Shown in pieces: positions 10,859 through 24,104 of a stretch of 64,000 nucleotides of DNA. A model generated the notes under the pieces. It saw only the letters and a list, made by a program, of their open reading frames with translations. It made no database searches and had not been told where the DNA came from. Source of the stretch: Saccharina japonica. Its lineage: Eukaryota; Sar; Phaeophyceae; Laminariales; Laminariaceae. How positions within the stretch are numbered: the stretch's first letter is position 1; each line of letters starts with the position of its first letter. The stretch is taken from positions 141,282 through 205,281 of the forward strand of contig MEHQ01000169.1 in assembly GCA_008828725.1 (NCBI GenBank), written 5' to 3'. Both the position numbers and the translations under genes were made by a program.

Positions 10859-11787
10859 TTACCGCTCCCGGTGCAGCACCGACTCGTAAGCGCTCTTCCG
10901 TCCTTCTACCCCCATTTCCTTGACTAGGCGGTCGACCATGCGTTGGGCTTCTTTAGAAAACCCTCCGGTTATGTCGTATAACGGATTAAGCTGTCCGATC
11001 CGCGATCCATCAGTTCCTAGTGGGAAGGGTGGTTGTCCTCCCTGGGGTCCCCACCCCCGCATCATGGGTTGACCACCCCACGGTGCCTGCCACCCCTGAG
11101 CTCCCGCTGGTCTGATGAACCTTGCTGCTGCTGACCAGCGAACCCTGGCTGCTGTTGACCAGCAAATCCTGGCTGCTGTTGACCAGCAAACCCTGGCTGC
11201 TGTTGACCAGCGAACCCTGGCTGCTGTTGCAGTGGCGGCCTTGGCACTATCGGAGGTCCCCACCGCGATGTAGGATTCGGTTGTGCTCCTTTTGGGGCTA
11301 TCTGTGGACCCCATCGTCCTCCGACTCCAAAGGGCGACGGTAGAGGGGGAGGGGCCATCTGATTATACCCGCCTCCCGCTCCTACAGGATTTGCCGGTCC
11401 TGTTGCCCCTTGTCCTGCACCACCCTGCGGACCCCATCCAACCTGTCCGTCCTGTGGTGGGCCTCCAGCCTGCTCTGTGGCGGGCCCCCCTGTGGCGGGC
11501 CTCCCCTCGGATAAGGTCCACCAAAAGGTCCCCAAAAAGGTCCCCCTCTTCCTGCCATGGCCGTTTGGTGACCCTGTTATGTTCTTCCCTTCCATCACTC
11601 CTCCCCCCCTCCCCGGGACGCCGCCCATTTCCCTTTGACGAAACCTCTCGCTTTGCTGTCGTGTAGAGCAAGATGAACTCGACGTCGCTGTGTTGTACCC
11701 GATGTACTCGACGAGGCTGTGCAGTACACGACGGACTCGACGACGCTGTGTTGTACCCGATGTACTCGACGAAGCTGCGTAGTACAC
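10859..11787 (-). pseudogene. Gag-like region, Gln/Pro/Gly-rich, frameshifted
   Basis: Two overlapping frames (11062-11787 and 10859-11314) together give a low-complexity protein with four QQQPGFAG repeats, GWGPQGG-type segments and a helical end (FSKEAQRMVDRLVKEMGVEG). It lies immediately upstream of the protease. No capsid major homology region and no CCHC zinc knuckle are visible. It is called gag-like by position and composition only. Most of a normal capsid seems to be missing. Confidence 0.55.
11122..11229 (-). repeat. 24-bp coding minisatellite (QQQPGFAG repeats)
   Basis: Four-plus copies of a 24-bp unit (CTGGCTGCTGTTGACCAGCA type). Because 24 is divisible by three, it encodes repeated QQQPGFAG in the gag-like frame. 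Confidence 0.8.
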
Positions 11788-11821
11788 GACGGACTCGACG
11801 ACGCTGTGTCGTACAAGGCGA
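11677..11821. repeat. 29-bp tandem repeat, five units
   Basis: Units start at 11677, 11706, 11735, 11764 and 11793 with ACTCGACGANGCTG. Alternate units are more alike, giving a 58-bp higher-order period. Because 29 is not a multiple of three, the repeat keeps several frames open and is unlikely to be coding. It lies upstream of the gag-like region inside the retrotransposon. Confidence 0.8.
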
Positions 11822-11829
11822 AGATGGTG

Positions 11830-14280
11830 TCCAACGATGTAGTCCAGGGAGACGAGTGGAGTCCAGGGGATCGATGGAGTCTAGTAACACCGGGTTGTCT
11901 CCATCAAACGGGCATAAACAGTGGCTCGGGACAAAGGGGGTGGGAAACGGTTTCGAGAACATGTATATCTACCTTCCTGGTTTATTGAAAGTTGTCCACT
12001 TATCATAAAATAAATAAATATATGTAACCCTTCGAAAGCTCGAGTCTTCACTAACATAGTAACGTATGGAATCCCCTAGGTATCTAAGACGCATTAATCT
12101 CATTGTAGGCATTAGCTATATCCGTCATTGTTGTACATCCTTTACACATTATCTCAACGAAGTTGGAACAGCAGAATCTATCATGTTGTAAACATTTATT
12201 GAGGTATCAACATTCATTCATAGAGTAAGGTTTCAGGGTCTACATATATTCATGTATAACTATTAGTAGTAAATTCCTATGCAGCCTTGGAAGTATTGGT
12301 ATAGTAGCTCCCCGAATGTATGTACGTAGCTCCGCTATATGTAGTAATTCCCATGACGTGTATAGCTCCACTGACATCTGAAATATTATTTTGTTTCCAT
12401 TGCTTGGTATTAATGTATTCTCTATAATCCTCAAAATTCCAACGTGCTGTTATCGAGCTTCCCCCGTTCCCGACTCCCTATGATAATATCTCTAAACCAT
12501 GTTTCCAATTCCGGTAAGTTCTCGGCATGACAAAGAGCAGCTATAGAAAGGCTTACATTCCCCATACAGAATCGAAAATTAGAACCAATTTGCAATATCG
12601 CCACCCCTGAAACACCTGTGAGAGCAACCTTGCAGTGTCTGTAGAATCTGCGAAGATATAAAACCATAGAAAGCCCTTGTCTTGTGATCGTCTCATAGTA
12701 TGCATCAAGTGTAGTTTACTCAACAAACCCGAACTCATTTTCAACCTGTACAATGAACGCAGGCACATTCCTGTAGTGATTTATCACGTGATTTATTACG
12801 CAGCAAGTACTTACACAAAAAACAAAACTGGTTCAACAATCATCCTGAGAAAAACAAAACTGGTTCAACAGTAGTAGTCCATGTTACTCCGTTTTCATCA
12901 TCCTGCCTGAACATAATAAACAGACATAAACAGACACCCCCCCAGCTTGACAGTAGACAACGCTTACGTACTTGATTGAACCACATAAACAAAATCAAAT
13001 GAATGTCTTGCGGATGCACACAACGTCCTCGATATTAATAGTCTGCTGGGGAGAATAAACGTGTGATTTCAGAAAAAAATGTTGGTGCCTGAAAAAAAAC
13101 GTAACGTAGACCTATCATGGCACCTACAGTAGTACACAATAAATTTGACTTTATCACTTAATCGGTCGAACTCACAGCAACGTACAGCAAGCAGTAAGCA
13201 GCAGCGGTTACCAGCAAAAATAACCAAAACATAACACAACACCGGCCGAGCCACACCGCGTCACCTCGACAGCGAGCATGCATACGCATACGAGCTTGTT
13301 GGGATTCGTACGAGTACAACGGCAGGTTGTTGTTGCTGTGTTGTTGCTGCAGCGTGCTGGTGTTATTATCGTCGCAACGAGAGAGGAACGTACGTATCAT
13401 TCTGCATCGGGGATGGGTCATCCATATATACTGCAACCTGCTTTTTTCAAAAACATAATCCGCCAGATGATACATATATCCTACATGCTCCCACCCATTG
13501 AGGTACTTTCAACACTGTCGATAGTTCTACACAAGATCGTTCGAATGAGCCTAGTTTCATGCCGAGGTTCAAACTGTAGCGCTCGCAGTGGCCTCGCAGC
13601 AGAGGGTACCTGGCATCAGACAAAACTCAAAAATTCGAGCGACCCCGTAACCCGCATCAAGAAAACCTCCGCAAGACTTGGAAATCTACAAAACATTTGT
13701 ACACACGCTTCTGATACATAAACAAATCTAGCGTCATGCAACAGTAGTTGATACCGAGTTGTACGCGCCTGCTTTCTCTAGGTTGTACGTAGAGGTCACC
13801 TGCACAGATCTATACGATTACGCGTACGTATGTACAGTGTGCATATCATATCTATCTCTCTCTATGAGTATCTACGAGCGGTAGGTTGTTCCAGATACGT
13901 ACGATTACGAGTATTTACGTACAGCAGCAGACAGCAGTACCCCTTATCGAACAGCTGTCAATGCATGACGAGAGATTTTGGATAGGAGCGATAGAGCGAC
14001 TACCCCGAGACATTTAGAGCAGCTACGTACAGCATTGCTTAGGTACAAGTAGAGTATATCGTACGATGTCGCTTCGAAAAGTGCACAGCGGGAAAATTGG
14101 TTGCAAGAGCACAAGAAACGAGAGCGGAGCATTTGACCAGAAAATCATTCATGTTTAGACTTCCAACTCTAGTTTCTATATTATCATGTGCACTTGAATC
14201 AAAGATAGCCTGGTTTGCTGCTGTACTTTTCTACATGAGTCTGGGCAAGATTGTCAACCTGTACATGGCCCCACGGAAAT
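11830..14280 (-). other. Leader region of the retrotransposon, no gene recognised
   Basis: About 2.4 kb between the 5' LTR and the gag-like region, AT-rich and unlike the GC-rich pol part. It holds only short unsupported frames. A small local duplication (AACAAAACTGGTTCAACA twice, near 12822-12870) and a second ACACCCCCCCAGC 13-mer near 12930, matching the polypurine tract flank, are present. A nested insertion is possible but no ends were found. Confidence 0.5.
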
Positions 14281-14296
14281 CCCAGCTGAAGCCCCA
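14281..14296 (-). promoter_or_regulatory. Candidate primer-binding site
   Basis: Directly inside the 5' LTR the minus strand reads TGGGGCTTCAGCTGGG. It begins with TGG, as expected for pairing with the CCA end of a tRNA. I did not match it to a particular tRNA. Confidence 0.4.
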
Positions 14297-14743
14297 TGTA
14301 ACGAAGGATAAGAGCCGTTTTAGACGTACGCACCCTGGTCTCCAATCCACCTGTCCCTAGTCTCTCACCGCTTCGTAGTTCGTTTCCTTTCCGTACATGC
14401 TTTCAGGTTGGCTTGCCTCCTTGTCTTCTGGTATCAACAGCTTCCTGCAAAGTACCAGTCTTCTGCCTGTGAACTCTTCCTTGATCCTCCAGTGCTACAC
14501 AACAGATCTCAGTATCAAACCTTCGACAACACCTTGCTGTAACGATCGCTCTACTCAATCTCGCTTCGCAGTCACGCACGCTCAAGTTCTCTTCTATTTT
14601 TCCCTCGGATTGGTTTTGTGTTTTGGTTTGTTTTCGGACTACCCAAGAGCGGTACTCCTCTGAACTGATAGGGAGTTACACCGATCTAGGAAGCATTCCT
14701 TTACGTACGTATTTTACGTTACGTATGCCATTCCGCCGCAACA
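14297..14743 (-). repeat. 5' LTR of the retrotransposon
   Basis: 447 bp, TG...CA, a partner of 5810-6256 with six C/T differences. It is followed on the right by TATG, the target-site duplicate. In element orientation it should hold the promoter. No TATA box was assigned. Confidence 0.95.
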
Positions 14744-14747
14744 TATG

Positions 14748-16740
14748 CGGTGTTCCATTTCGAGCAGGATAGTGCTTCAGGTGCTTGGACGAGACCAGGC
14801 TGGCAACGACTCACACAAGATTGGTGCAAAGGATCAAAGGCATATGCCATGCATGGCAAGTAAAATTGGCTACCATTGGTTTTCAGCATACGGCACCTAC
14901 ATGGGGCCCACCGACAACGCTGGTTTTGACTCGATAGTTGCACTCTGTGTTATAGACGCCGCCAACCACTCTTGCTGTGGTTCCGCTGTTGTCGCTTCAA
15001 CAGACATATCGACTGTAGTCAAAGCACAAATAGTGCAACAAAGGGCGTCAGTGGCAGGCGTACTAGTCCAGCTCATAGCGAACGGTTCGGTAGCCAGTAT
15101 CCCACCAGCAGGGCATTCACAAATCCCGCTCTAAGCCCGTGTGCAGGCCCGTAGAAGCGGTAAAAGGGGCCAGAATGCACGCGATGCAAAAGTAACGCCT
15201 ATTTTGCAGATTCTTGCTGTCGAAACGTCGCGGCTCACTCCATTGGTTTACGGTTCGCCGATAGCCTCGGTAGAATTATGACACCTCTATCAATCGCGTT
15301 GCTGACGGAACTGCTCGTCTGGGAGCATAGCGACGCTCCAAGAAACTGACGGCATAATATATCGGTGGACAGTGGTGTCGTCGTTTTATGTACAGGGATA
15401 TCCTCCCAAAAGCGACGCACGGCATGTACGCGCATCATATGTTCATGGTTACATCGTATGCGTCTTCAAGAGTTGCATAAATCCCAATCGCCGACGTATC
15501 CTACAAGCACGTTCTTGCCTGGCACTGGGAGTTCCTTTCGTCTTCCACAGAAGCTTACATGGGGTGCTGATTGTACCGTGGTTGTGTACGGGTAGTGCGC
15601 TTCAGACGTAGGGGGGGTGGGGCAGTAGTTGATGAAATCAATAAATCACAAATTAACAATCCCGACGAGGCGTGGCCACTTGTGCTTATACTACTGTGTA
15701 TACCTGCCGGTGCCAACTCTTGCGCGCTTTTCGCGTAACAACGTTGTAATTGCCACCGCGTTCTCAGCCGCCGGTAATACTTGGTACGTACGTAAACAGC
15801 ATATGTATACCACTACCACTGTGTAGGACGCAGAATACCTTACGTATCTTTCGTATCGCTTTACGTACGATTGTGCGTTGTTCGGCTAAAGGGTTTCAAG
15901 TAGACAACGCATGCATATACTATATATGTTTACCAGATATACTAATATTAATGTGTGAAATTTGTTGTAGCCAGACATACCTTCAAGACAAGGGTTGTTG
16001 GTTAACTACTCACCACCACTACTGTAGACAATATTATAAGTCGATTAAATATCAAAGTGGTGCAAATAATGGTATTTTTGTACGTGTTTTATCCGGTATC
16101 GCTGACGACATATTTTAGAGAATGGCACGATAGCCCGTGTGTATATGTACGGCCGAAAGTTAGAGGGGATGTAAGTATGCACGGGTAGGGAAGAGGCAGG
16201 GGCAAGGTCACCGACTATTAGGATTGGGTCACAAAAATATGTAAGTTTTCAATATTGTACTTCCTCACAACATTGCGGTGTTCACATGCCGGTCAACTCC
16301 CAAATAAAGCACATAAAATTCCATAGTTTCCCCATCATGTATGTGTTTTGTCCCATCAGTCATCCATGCATGACGGATAATATAGATACGAAGTATACAC
16401 TTATGTTATATAATACATTTCCTATGGTCATACGACTACGGCCATGCATGAAAATGAAGTACCCCCCGCCCCCCCCCTATTTATCTCTCTCTCTCGCTCC
16501 CACTTTCGATCTACCTTTCTCTCTTTCTCTAGGGTTTCCCCTCTCTCTCGAGCGCGTGCGTTGTCTGAAACCCAACCCCCTTCTCGTGTACTCTGGAACC
16601 CGACACTTTGCTAGTATGCATACTCACTCACACATGACATCTTACATATACCCCCCCCCTGGCTGACTCGTCTTCAAAAGCATCGTGATTGAGACATTTT
16701 TCATCAAACCACGTCGTGGGTCTTGAGGTGTTTTAATTCG
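14748..16740. other. Intergenic DNA with one unsupported open frame
   Basis: A plus-strand frame at 14745-15134 (129 codons) is the longest, starts at the element junction and has no recognisable motif. The rest is AT-rich with CT microsatellite sequence near 16480-16555. No gene is assigned. Confidence 0.4.
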
Positions 16741-16760
16741 ATGCATAACCTTCAATGCGC

Positions 16761-18165
16761 TCAAACAGCAACATCCCCGCCACACACATCTGCCTCCACT
16801 ACAAACACGGCTGACAATCCGAACCCCTTCAGTATTGAAACGTATCTCCTGTAGAATACTTTGAAAGACAGGTAAACGGTCGAAACAGATCCCATCCGGG
16901 CCTGATCACACCCAAGACCGGAACCATCCAAAGCAATCCTGGCGACACAATACAAGCCCGGCAGAGCCCACAAGCTAAACCCACCCGTTAGAGAGTGCCG
17001 AGACCAAACCATCACTAAACTTGCCATCACAGACCATGATCAGTAGAACTCGTTCCACCCCACTCACATAAATGCTCCCATCCCCTACCGCCCGCCCGAA
17101 AGACTGTTTTCCTCGCCGTCCCACATGACACCCCCCTGCACCATGCAGAACATTCGTTCCAGCTGGCCTACATGCACGTGAACCCTGTGTTGCCACTCTG
17201 CCGGTCATGAGGCTCCCAGACGTACGCAGGCGTACTCCCTCCGCAACTATATCGCGTGTGACGACATGGACGCAGCGATGGTGTTGATGGCGGTCTAACC
17301 CTCTACCGGTTCGCCAAATTCGCACGTGTCCAAGAGGCCGTGTTCTGCCACCCGGCCTAGTATGTCCCAGTCTTTGATTCGCAGTATTGAGATGGTTTGA
17401 AAAACAAGGTAGAGCTGCTATAGGCACGACCACAAGGTCAAGGTGTGTTCTCCGTGGTTCGACTACAGCCAACAGCTAATATATTATGTCTTAAGGACGC
17501 TCGCTTCCGTGACCAGGCATGAACGTCGGTTCACAAGGGCCTTGTCAACCGGAGCGTTGACCGGCATTGAGGCCAGGGCAAAGCGAGCAGTGACGCCAAA
17601 TACCTCATGCCCCTTCCCGCACCGTTCTGCCTCTCGCACCGCTTGCGAACCCTGAAAACCCATGAGGCGTTCCGTTGATGTCAGCGGAAGCTCAAACGTG
17701 GTTGACCAGGCAGAACCCGATGAGGCAACGAAGAAGTAGATTGTCACACAAACCAAAAAATATCGCGCGGTTGTATTCACATACTACAGTTAAAGATGAA
17801 ACGGAACTTGCATGAGTGAACTACCGTTCGTGGACCTTGGCCCTGCCGTGTCCGGTGAGTATGCTGCGACGGCCCATTTAACGATTTCAAGCAAACGTGT
17901 GTACAGAGTTTTCGTCGAGTGAACGCTATTTGGCACTTCGGCTGGCATTGAGTTGTACCAGAAACATTGGTTAAGCCGGGTCGTTCCAGGCAAACGACAC
18001 CCCCGCAGTAGACCCTGCAATACTCGTCGACTTCTGCAGCACCTTGAAGCCCCAGAACCTATGTTTACGCCTTTCATTTGACGTCCATGCGTTCAGTCCC
18101 AGCGCTATTTTGTCGACAAAGATCTCCTGCCAACTTTTCTGACCCCCGCGATGAGACAAACGCAA
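16761..18165 (-). other. Cluster of minus-strand open frames, possibly a decayed gene
   Basis: Frames at 17971-18165, 17790-18077, 17484-17780, 16975-17472 and 16761-17030 follow one another on the minus strand and are moderately GC-rich. The 98-residue frame at 17484-17780 starts with a signal-peptide-like stretch (YFLVCVTIYFFVASSGSAW). The 165- and 89-residue frames overlap and could be one protein split by a frameshift. I recognise no family. It could also be chance in GC-rich DNA. Confidence 0.25.
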
Positions 18166-19500
18166 CTCTCGCGAACCTGCGGGTGGGGCACAGAGCGCCG
18201 TCTTTAGTAGGCTTGGGGAGAAGGAAGGGAGGGGGGGTTATGGTACCCTCACAACCTGGATTGATTGGAACGGGACTTTATTTGCAAGGGATGCGGATGA
18301 TAGTGAAAACTAGCGGGAAGGGGGGGTGCGCTTCAGCCATATATGGCTATAGTTTAACCTCTGAGGGAAACCGTTTTCTATGACGTATATGGCAGGGGGC
18401 GGAACGCCACCGCTCGTGCCCCCCCCGCCCGAACATGTACACGACTGTAACTGTAAACCACGTGTATGTCCGTCAAATACACTACACATACGAGTGATGC
18501 TTTCGAACGAGCACCATCACACGACAGATAAAGCAAACTATTCTTGGAGATGCAGCGGACGTCTTGTTTGGGCGTTTCTCACCGACCATCGTAGGACCCC
18601 GTATCTCTACAGAAACGGTACCTAAACAGCAACGAAGCAATGAGCACAACCATACCGACCACCCGCACCCTCACCCTGTACAGACTGAATAGCATGCGAT
18701 CGCGGTGATAGCTCTAGTCTTTAGGACACTAAGCATTACACGATGTGGATGTGTAAATACTCGCCATGTTTACGAATGACACACCTCATACACCGAGCGC
18801 CGAGACGCACATTATTGTTTGAATTGGACCGCCAAGCGTACGTAGTACGCTTGGTTGTGGATACCACCGAAGTGACTTTAGCAAAAGGAGGAAGAATGGA
18901 CTTGCGCGAGGCAATCGTGAAGGCGCGTGCAGACGATGGGGGCCTCTAGATGTATAGGAAACCATACGACAGTCGCTTCGTGACTTTTCTCGTTGACTAC
19001 GCATCGGTTCCTCAGGTTTCGGTTCCATCGCCCAATGCCCTCCCGTCCGCGCCGCCCCCCCCTCTCCCGTCCCCTTCCGTCACCCCCCCTGTCCCGTCCC
19101 CTCCCGTCCTCTCCCCTCTCCTCCCCTCCCCTCTCCCCTCCCCTTAAGGAACTGCACTCAGCGTTTGAAAATATGAAAGCGAGTACTGTAGCTTTTCGCA
19201 CCCAGGGCAACTCGTTCTCAGAGCGCGCTCACAGCACTGTCCATAGTATGATAGCAATCCGTGTATATTAACTTGTAGCTCGATAACTGGGCAGAGCTGA
19301 TACCCTTTGTCCAACTAGCGCACACAAGGATTTTTCTAAAACGCTGTGGGAAACTCATAGTTATTTCATGCCTGGACGAGCAGCTTTACTGTATATCGCA
19401 CTCAATATCGGAAGGCCGTCCAGTTCTCCACTCCCAACACAGCTTGACTGTTCAACGCAACTATAACAACATTACAAGCTGCATACGCAGGCACCGTGTG
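18166..19500. other. Non-coding region with a C/T-rich tract and weak open frames
   Basis: Two plus-strand frames, 18743-18949 and 18950-19147, are contiguous in one frame and separated by a single TAG. The second ends in a Pro/Ser run encoded by the C/T-rich tract at about 19040-19146 (all-pyrimidine strand). It may be a relic. There is no motif. Confidence 0.3.
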
Positions 19501-19700
19501 GGATGGGATGGGAGTGTTTAGCCCGCCGCAGGCCTAAACAAATTGGGCTCCCGTTGTCAACGGGACGGGGTCCCATCGTCAGTTTTTCTGCTTCCGTTGT
19601 GACGGGGTGGGATGGGACCATTTGCGTCTAGACGGGACGGGAACGGGACGGGAAATGTCCACATGCTGTCTAGACGGGGTGCGAACGGGACGGGAAGATG
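19500..19700. repeat. GGGAC/GGGAT-rich repeat
   Basis: Repeated GGGATGGGAT, GGGACGGGAACGGGACGGGA and a twice-occurring CTAGACGGG(A/G) segment. It is a short G-rich degenerate tandem repeat. Confidence 0.55.
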
Positions 19701-21370
19701 GGAGCTTTTTATTGATGGGGACGTATTTCATACGTACGAGTAATCGTAGCCCTTCAAAATCTAAAAGGCCGAACGGATTAGCAAGCGGTTATGAATAAGA
19801 CCCTGTCATTTCCTAGCTTAAAATCTGGTAAGCAAGTATAAGTCTACCGCCCTCACAACAAAGCTGATAGTCCCAACCCCAAATTGATGAGTCCTTGATA
19901 TGAACCGTATACCGTACGAGCGCAAAATATCTCCTGGCATCTATCATGTAACTGAATATGGCAACCCCATCGAGACTACTGTCCTTCTCGGCCGGAGGAA
20001 ACAATAATGTGTCCTCCTATCGCCCCCTTCCCCCAATCGTGATGTGCTCGACGGTTTGTTCTTAGGGGCCACTCTCCGTGCCCGATCTTGAAGACTTCTT
20101 GTCAAAATGTACCATCGGCGCATTTACGGTTGAGAATATTGATGGACAAAACCTGGGAGTAGGAGCAGCATCTCTGTCTAAATCCCAACACTATCTCCAG
20201 TGTGAAGGTGCATAGCGTCATGTCAGCGCCCTCTCTCAGTGCAGAGAAATAATCGCTCCCTGCCGGGCTGCAGTATTGTCGACGAACTCCTGAGCATTTA
20301 AACCCCCTCCGCGGGAATCTCCTTTAACATATCCCCACGAATGTATCGTGGCATCTTCACTGGGCTTATATCGGTTAGGGTGAACGCTTTCTTACTTCAC
20401 ATCAGTTTGAGCAACCACTGATATCTGCCCTGTGCTACTAGCTCCATCGTTTGGTTTGACCTCCTCCTACAAGAGGGAGTTAGGTTTTCTAGCGTTACCA
20501 CCACATGGGTTGTCTGCAGTGTCGACCAGTGAGAGAACCGCGCACTCTCTCATGTTTTCCTCTCGCCCTCCGTGGGGAGCACTATATGGTACGCCCTGTG
20601 TAATTAAATCGACTTTCTTATTATTATCGTGGAAGGTTATGTTGCCATTCGATTACACAATCAAACCGATGTTTTAACAGCGCTAGCCTGACTAGCACTG
20701 TACGCCTACCAGTGCGATCACATGACGTATGCACCTCGTTTGCGGAGGGGGTGATCTACGAAGTCAAGTGGAGCGAAAAGGATTATGGGTTATATTTAGT
20801 GTGCGCGCCAACCCGTCCCCGTTTCTCGGCGTTCTATCGTCTCGAGTCCCCTTGCGTTGGTGTTTTACGTCGCCATTCCCAATGCCCAGTATGGGACTTT
20901 GCTGTAAAGTTTCCTTGTTGTTGACGTGCTACCAATTGCATTTGGAGCATTGCGCATTTATTTGTTCAAGATTTAGATTCTGTAAGTACTTTCCAATTAT
21001 TTCCACATGCTGTACGTTGCAAGTATCGTTCCTCTTGAGGTTAGCACTCACATAATCATTGTCCTTCATAGTCGTACGAAACCCGCCTCCCATCGGTCGT
21101 TCTCAGTTTTTGTTTTCGCTGTCGGGAACCTGTCTGTTCGGTCCTACTTTTAGGTAGTTGGCACGGTCACACACAGCCAGTGGAAGGATGTGAGGATGTG
21201 ACAATATACATCCAGCGTTGGAACACACCATTGTCTATGACTGCGTTGCACTATTTATCAATACAGGTATAAAAGGATAACGGTAAACGTTGCGTGTCTA
21301 TTTGTTGAACGATTGTCTTGTCACTCACTGCACACACTTATACCGCCGCATAACCGTCGACCCAACGCCA
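19701..21370. other. Nothing recognised
   Basis: Short frames only (for example 20432-20677 plus and 20729-21055 plus), with no motif or convincing splice sites. Confidence 0.4.
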
Positions 21371-21412
21371 CCCTAACCCTAACCCTAACCCTAACCCTAA
21401 CCCTAACCCTAA
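21371..21412. repeat. Interstitial telomere-type repeat, (CCCTAA)7
   Basis: Seven perfect CCCTAA units. TTAGGG telomeres are common in stramenopiles and many other eukaryotes. The flanks are not telomeric, so this is an internal copy. Confidence 0.9.
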
Positions 21413-21892
21413 GCCCAACCCCAGTCCAGGCTAAGGCTCGACCCGTGCCCGGCTTCGCCGCGCGTTTTGGACAATCTGCTAATAGGTGCGGACCACCACA
21501 AAAACCGTAGTACATGCGACCTGGTATGGTACTTTATCTGGTGCGATTTGTGGGTCAAGAGCACTGGCAAAGGCTACTTACTGTCCATGCTCGTCTACGA
21601 TACTGATGTAAGTCAACCTGTCGCTTGTAAATCCACCATATTTTGTTGTATTCTGTTTTGTTTTTTTTAAAGCGGCCCGAAGGAACTACATACATGTATG
21701 TAGATTATATTGTTGTAGCCTTGTTGTAGCGCTCTGTTTTGTCATGATGTCACTGCCCAGGTTTTTAAACTATTATGCAGCAATTGGATTCTGATTCGGT
21801 CTCGAACACCCATCAGATGCCAAAAGCCAAAAGCAGTTTAATTGGCCTATTGTGTCCCAGATCCCAGATGTCCTTCTCATAGTATTATACTT

Positions 21893-22137
21893 CAGTATAT
21901 CCTTGGTATAACCTACTACTACTGTCTTCAAGTATGTCATCATACCGAATTGTTTTAAGCACGGATGGCCTTGTAACGCCTGCTGCGCCTTCAGCCATGT
22001 GGGACACACGGCAAGTTCAGTATTGCTTGGTACAACTTACTGTCTTCGTCAGGTATGTCATCATACCGAATTGTTTTAAGCACGCATGGTATTGTAGCGC
22101 CTGCTGAGCCTTCAGCCATGTGGGACACACGGCGAGT
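21893..22137. repeat. Tandem duplication of an about 120-bp unit
   Basis: Two copies share GTATGTCATCATACCGAATT, GTTTTAAGCACG and CAGCCATGTGGGACACACGG. On the minus strand one copy keeps an open frame (21991-22242) that the other breaks. No identified gene. Confidence 0.7.
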
Positions 22138-22937
22138 GAGCACGCAGGTGTGTAAACGTGAGTCTTCTAAATATAGTTTGCTATTTCTGATCTCGGGATG
22201 TTTTTGCGCTCGTTGCTCCCGCACGCAATTGTCCGGGATCAATATATTAATGTATTTGTCGTACCTCGTAGTCCGCAGCTGGCCAGCCCCAATGTCCGCG
22301 ATGAGTACTGGACATGTCGTCTGTGAATAGACTACTATTTAGTCATCGCCTACAAGCGTACCTGTCCGATTATGTGTCCGGGTGTGTATCCGCTTCTCTA
22401 CGGTATAGCAACATATGTTTGTCCTTCTGGTTTGTGTATATTTTTCTATTGTGACTGGAAATGTTATATTTTGTCTTGCCTTGTCTACGGTGTAAATTAG
22501 TTAACTCTACTGTTGTTGCAGTCGCCACTACTAGGAGTATACACTGTCGACTACGTATATAGAGACGTGCTGTAGCCCTTAGTTTATGGTTCCATTGCTT
22601 TCGAGTTTTGGTGGAGTGCGACCACACCACCAGAAAAACTTGGTGGCGATGTCGATACAATGTCCACGGAGCAAGCACGCCTACTCATATCAGTCGAAAA
22701 CCGCAGTTGCCTTCCAGAATAACATTCTGAAAGCTCTGCTCGGGAACCCGGGAGGTTTTGTCATGCGTGTTTCTCGCCACGAAGCCTTCTTCTCTACATT
22801 GAGTCGACGGATCCTCCGCGGCGGCTATAAGTGGATTATCAGCAGCGGGGCTCATAGGAAGGCCCCGCTATTATGGATACCACCAAAAAATGTGACCCGA
22901 CCTATCATAGGAGTTAATACGTACTACTTATTAAACA
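22138..22937. other. Region left of the GTT tract; open frame without known function
   Basis: A plus-strand frame from 22586 runs about 117 codons before entering the trinucleotide tract. Its non-repetitive part has no recognisable domain. A GGGGC...GCCCC hairpin lies near 22845-22867. Confidence 0.3.

Positions 22938-24104
<1,167 letters not shown>

Larger units (their letters stand above)
5810..14743 (-). mobile_element. Ty3/gypsy-type LTR retrotransposon carrying a DNA methyltransferase-like domain (degenerate)
   Basis: An 8,934-bp element read on the minus strand. Two 447-bp LTRs begin TG and end CA, and the same 4-bp sequence TATG lies outside each end (5806-5809 and 14744-14747), which marks the insertion. 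From 5' to 3' on the minus strand it holds the 5' LTR, a long leader, a gag-like Q/P/G-rich region, protease, reverse transcriptase, RNase H, a cytosine-C5 methyltransferase-like region, integrase with a Tudor/chromo-like tail, a G7 polypurine tract and the 3' LTR. RT-RNase H before integrase is the Ty3/gypsy order. In-frame stops, frameshifts and a deletion in the integrase make this copy non-autonomous. The LTRs differ at only 6 of 447 positions by my alignment, so insertion was fairly recent. Confidence 0.92.

Noticed and set aside
11677-11962. Coding use of the 29-bp repeats (199-, 111- and 79-codon frames on both strands)
   Set aside because: The period is not a multiple of three and several frames are open together, as expected from the repeat itself.
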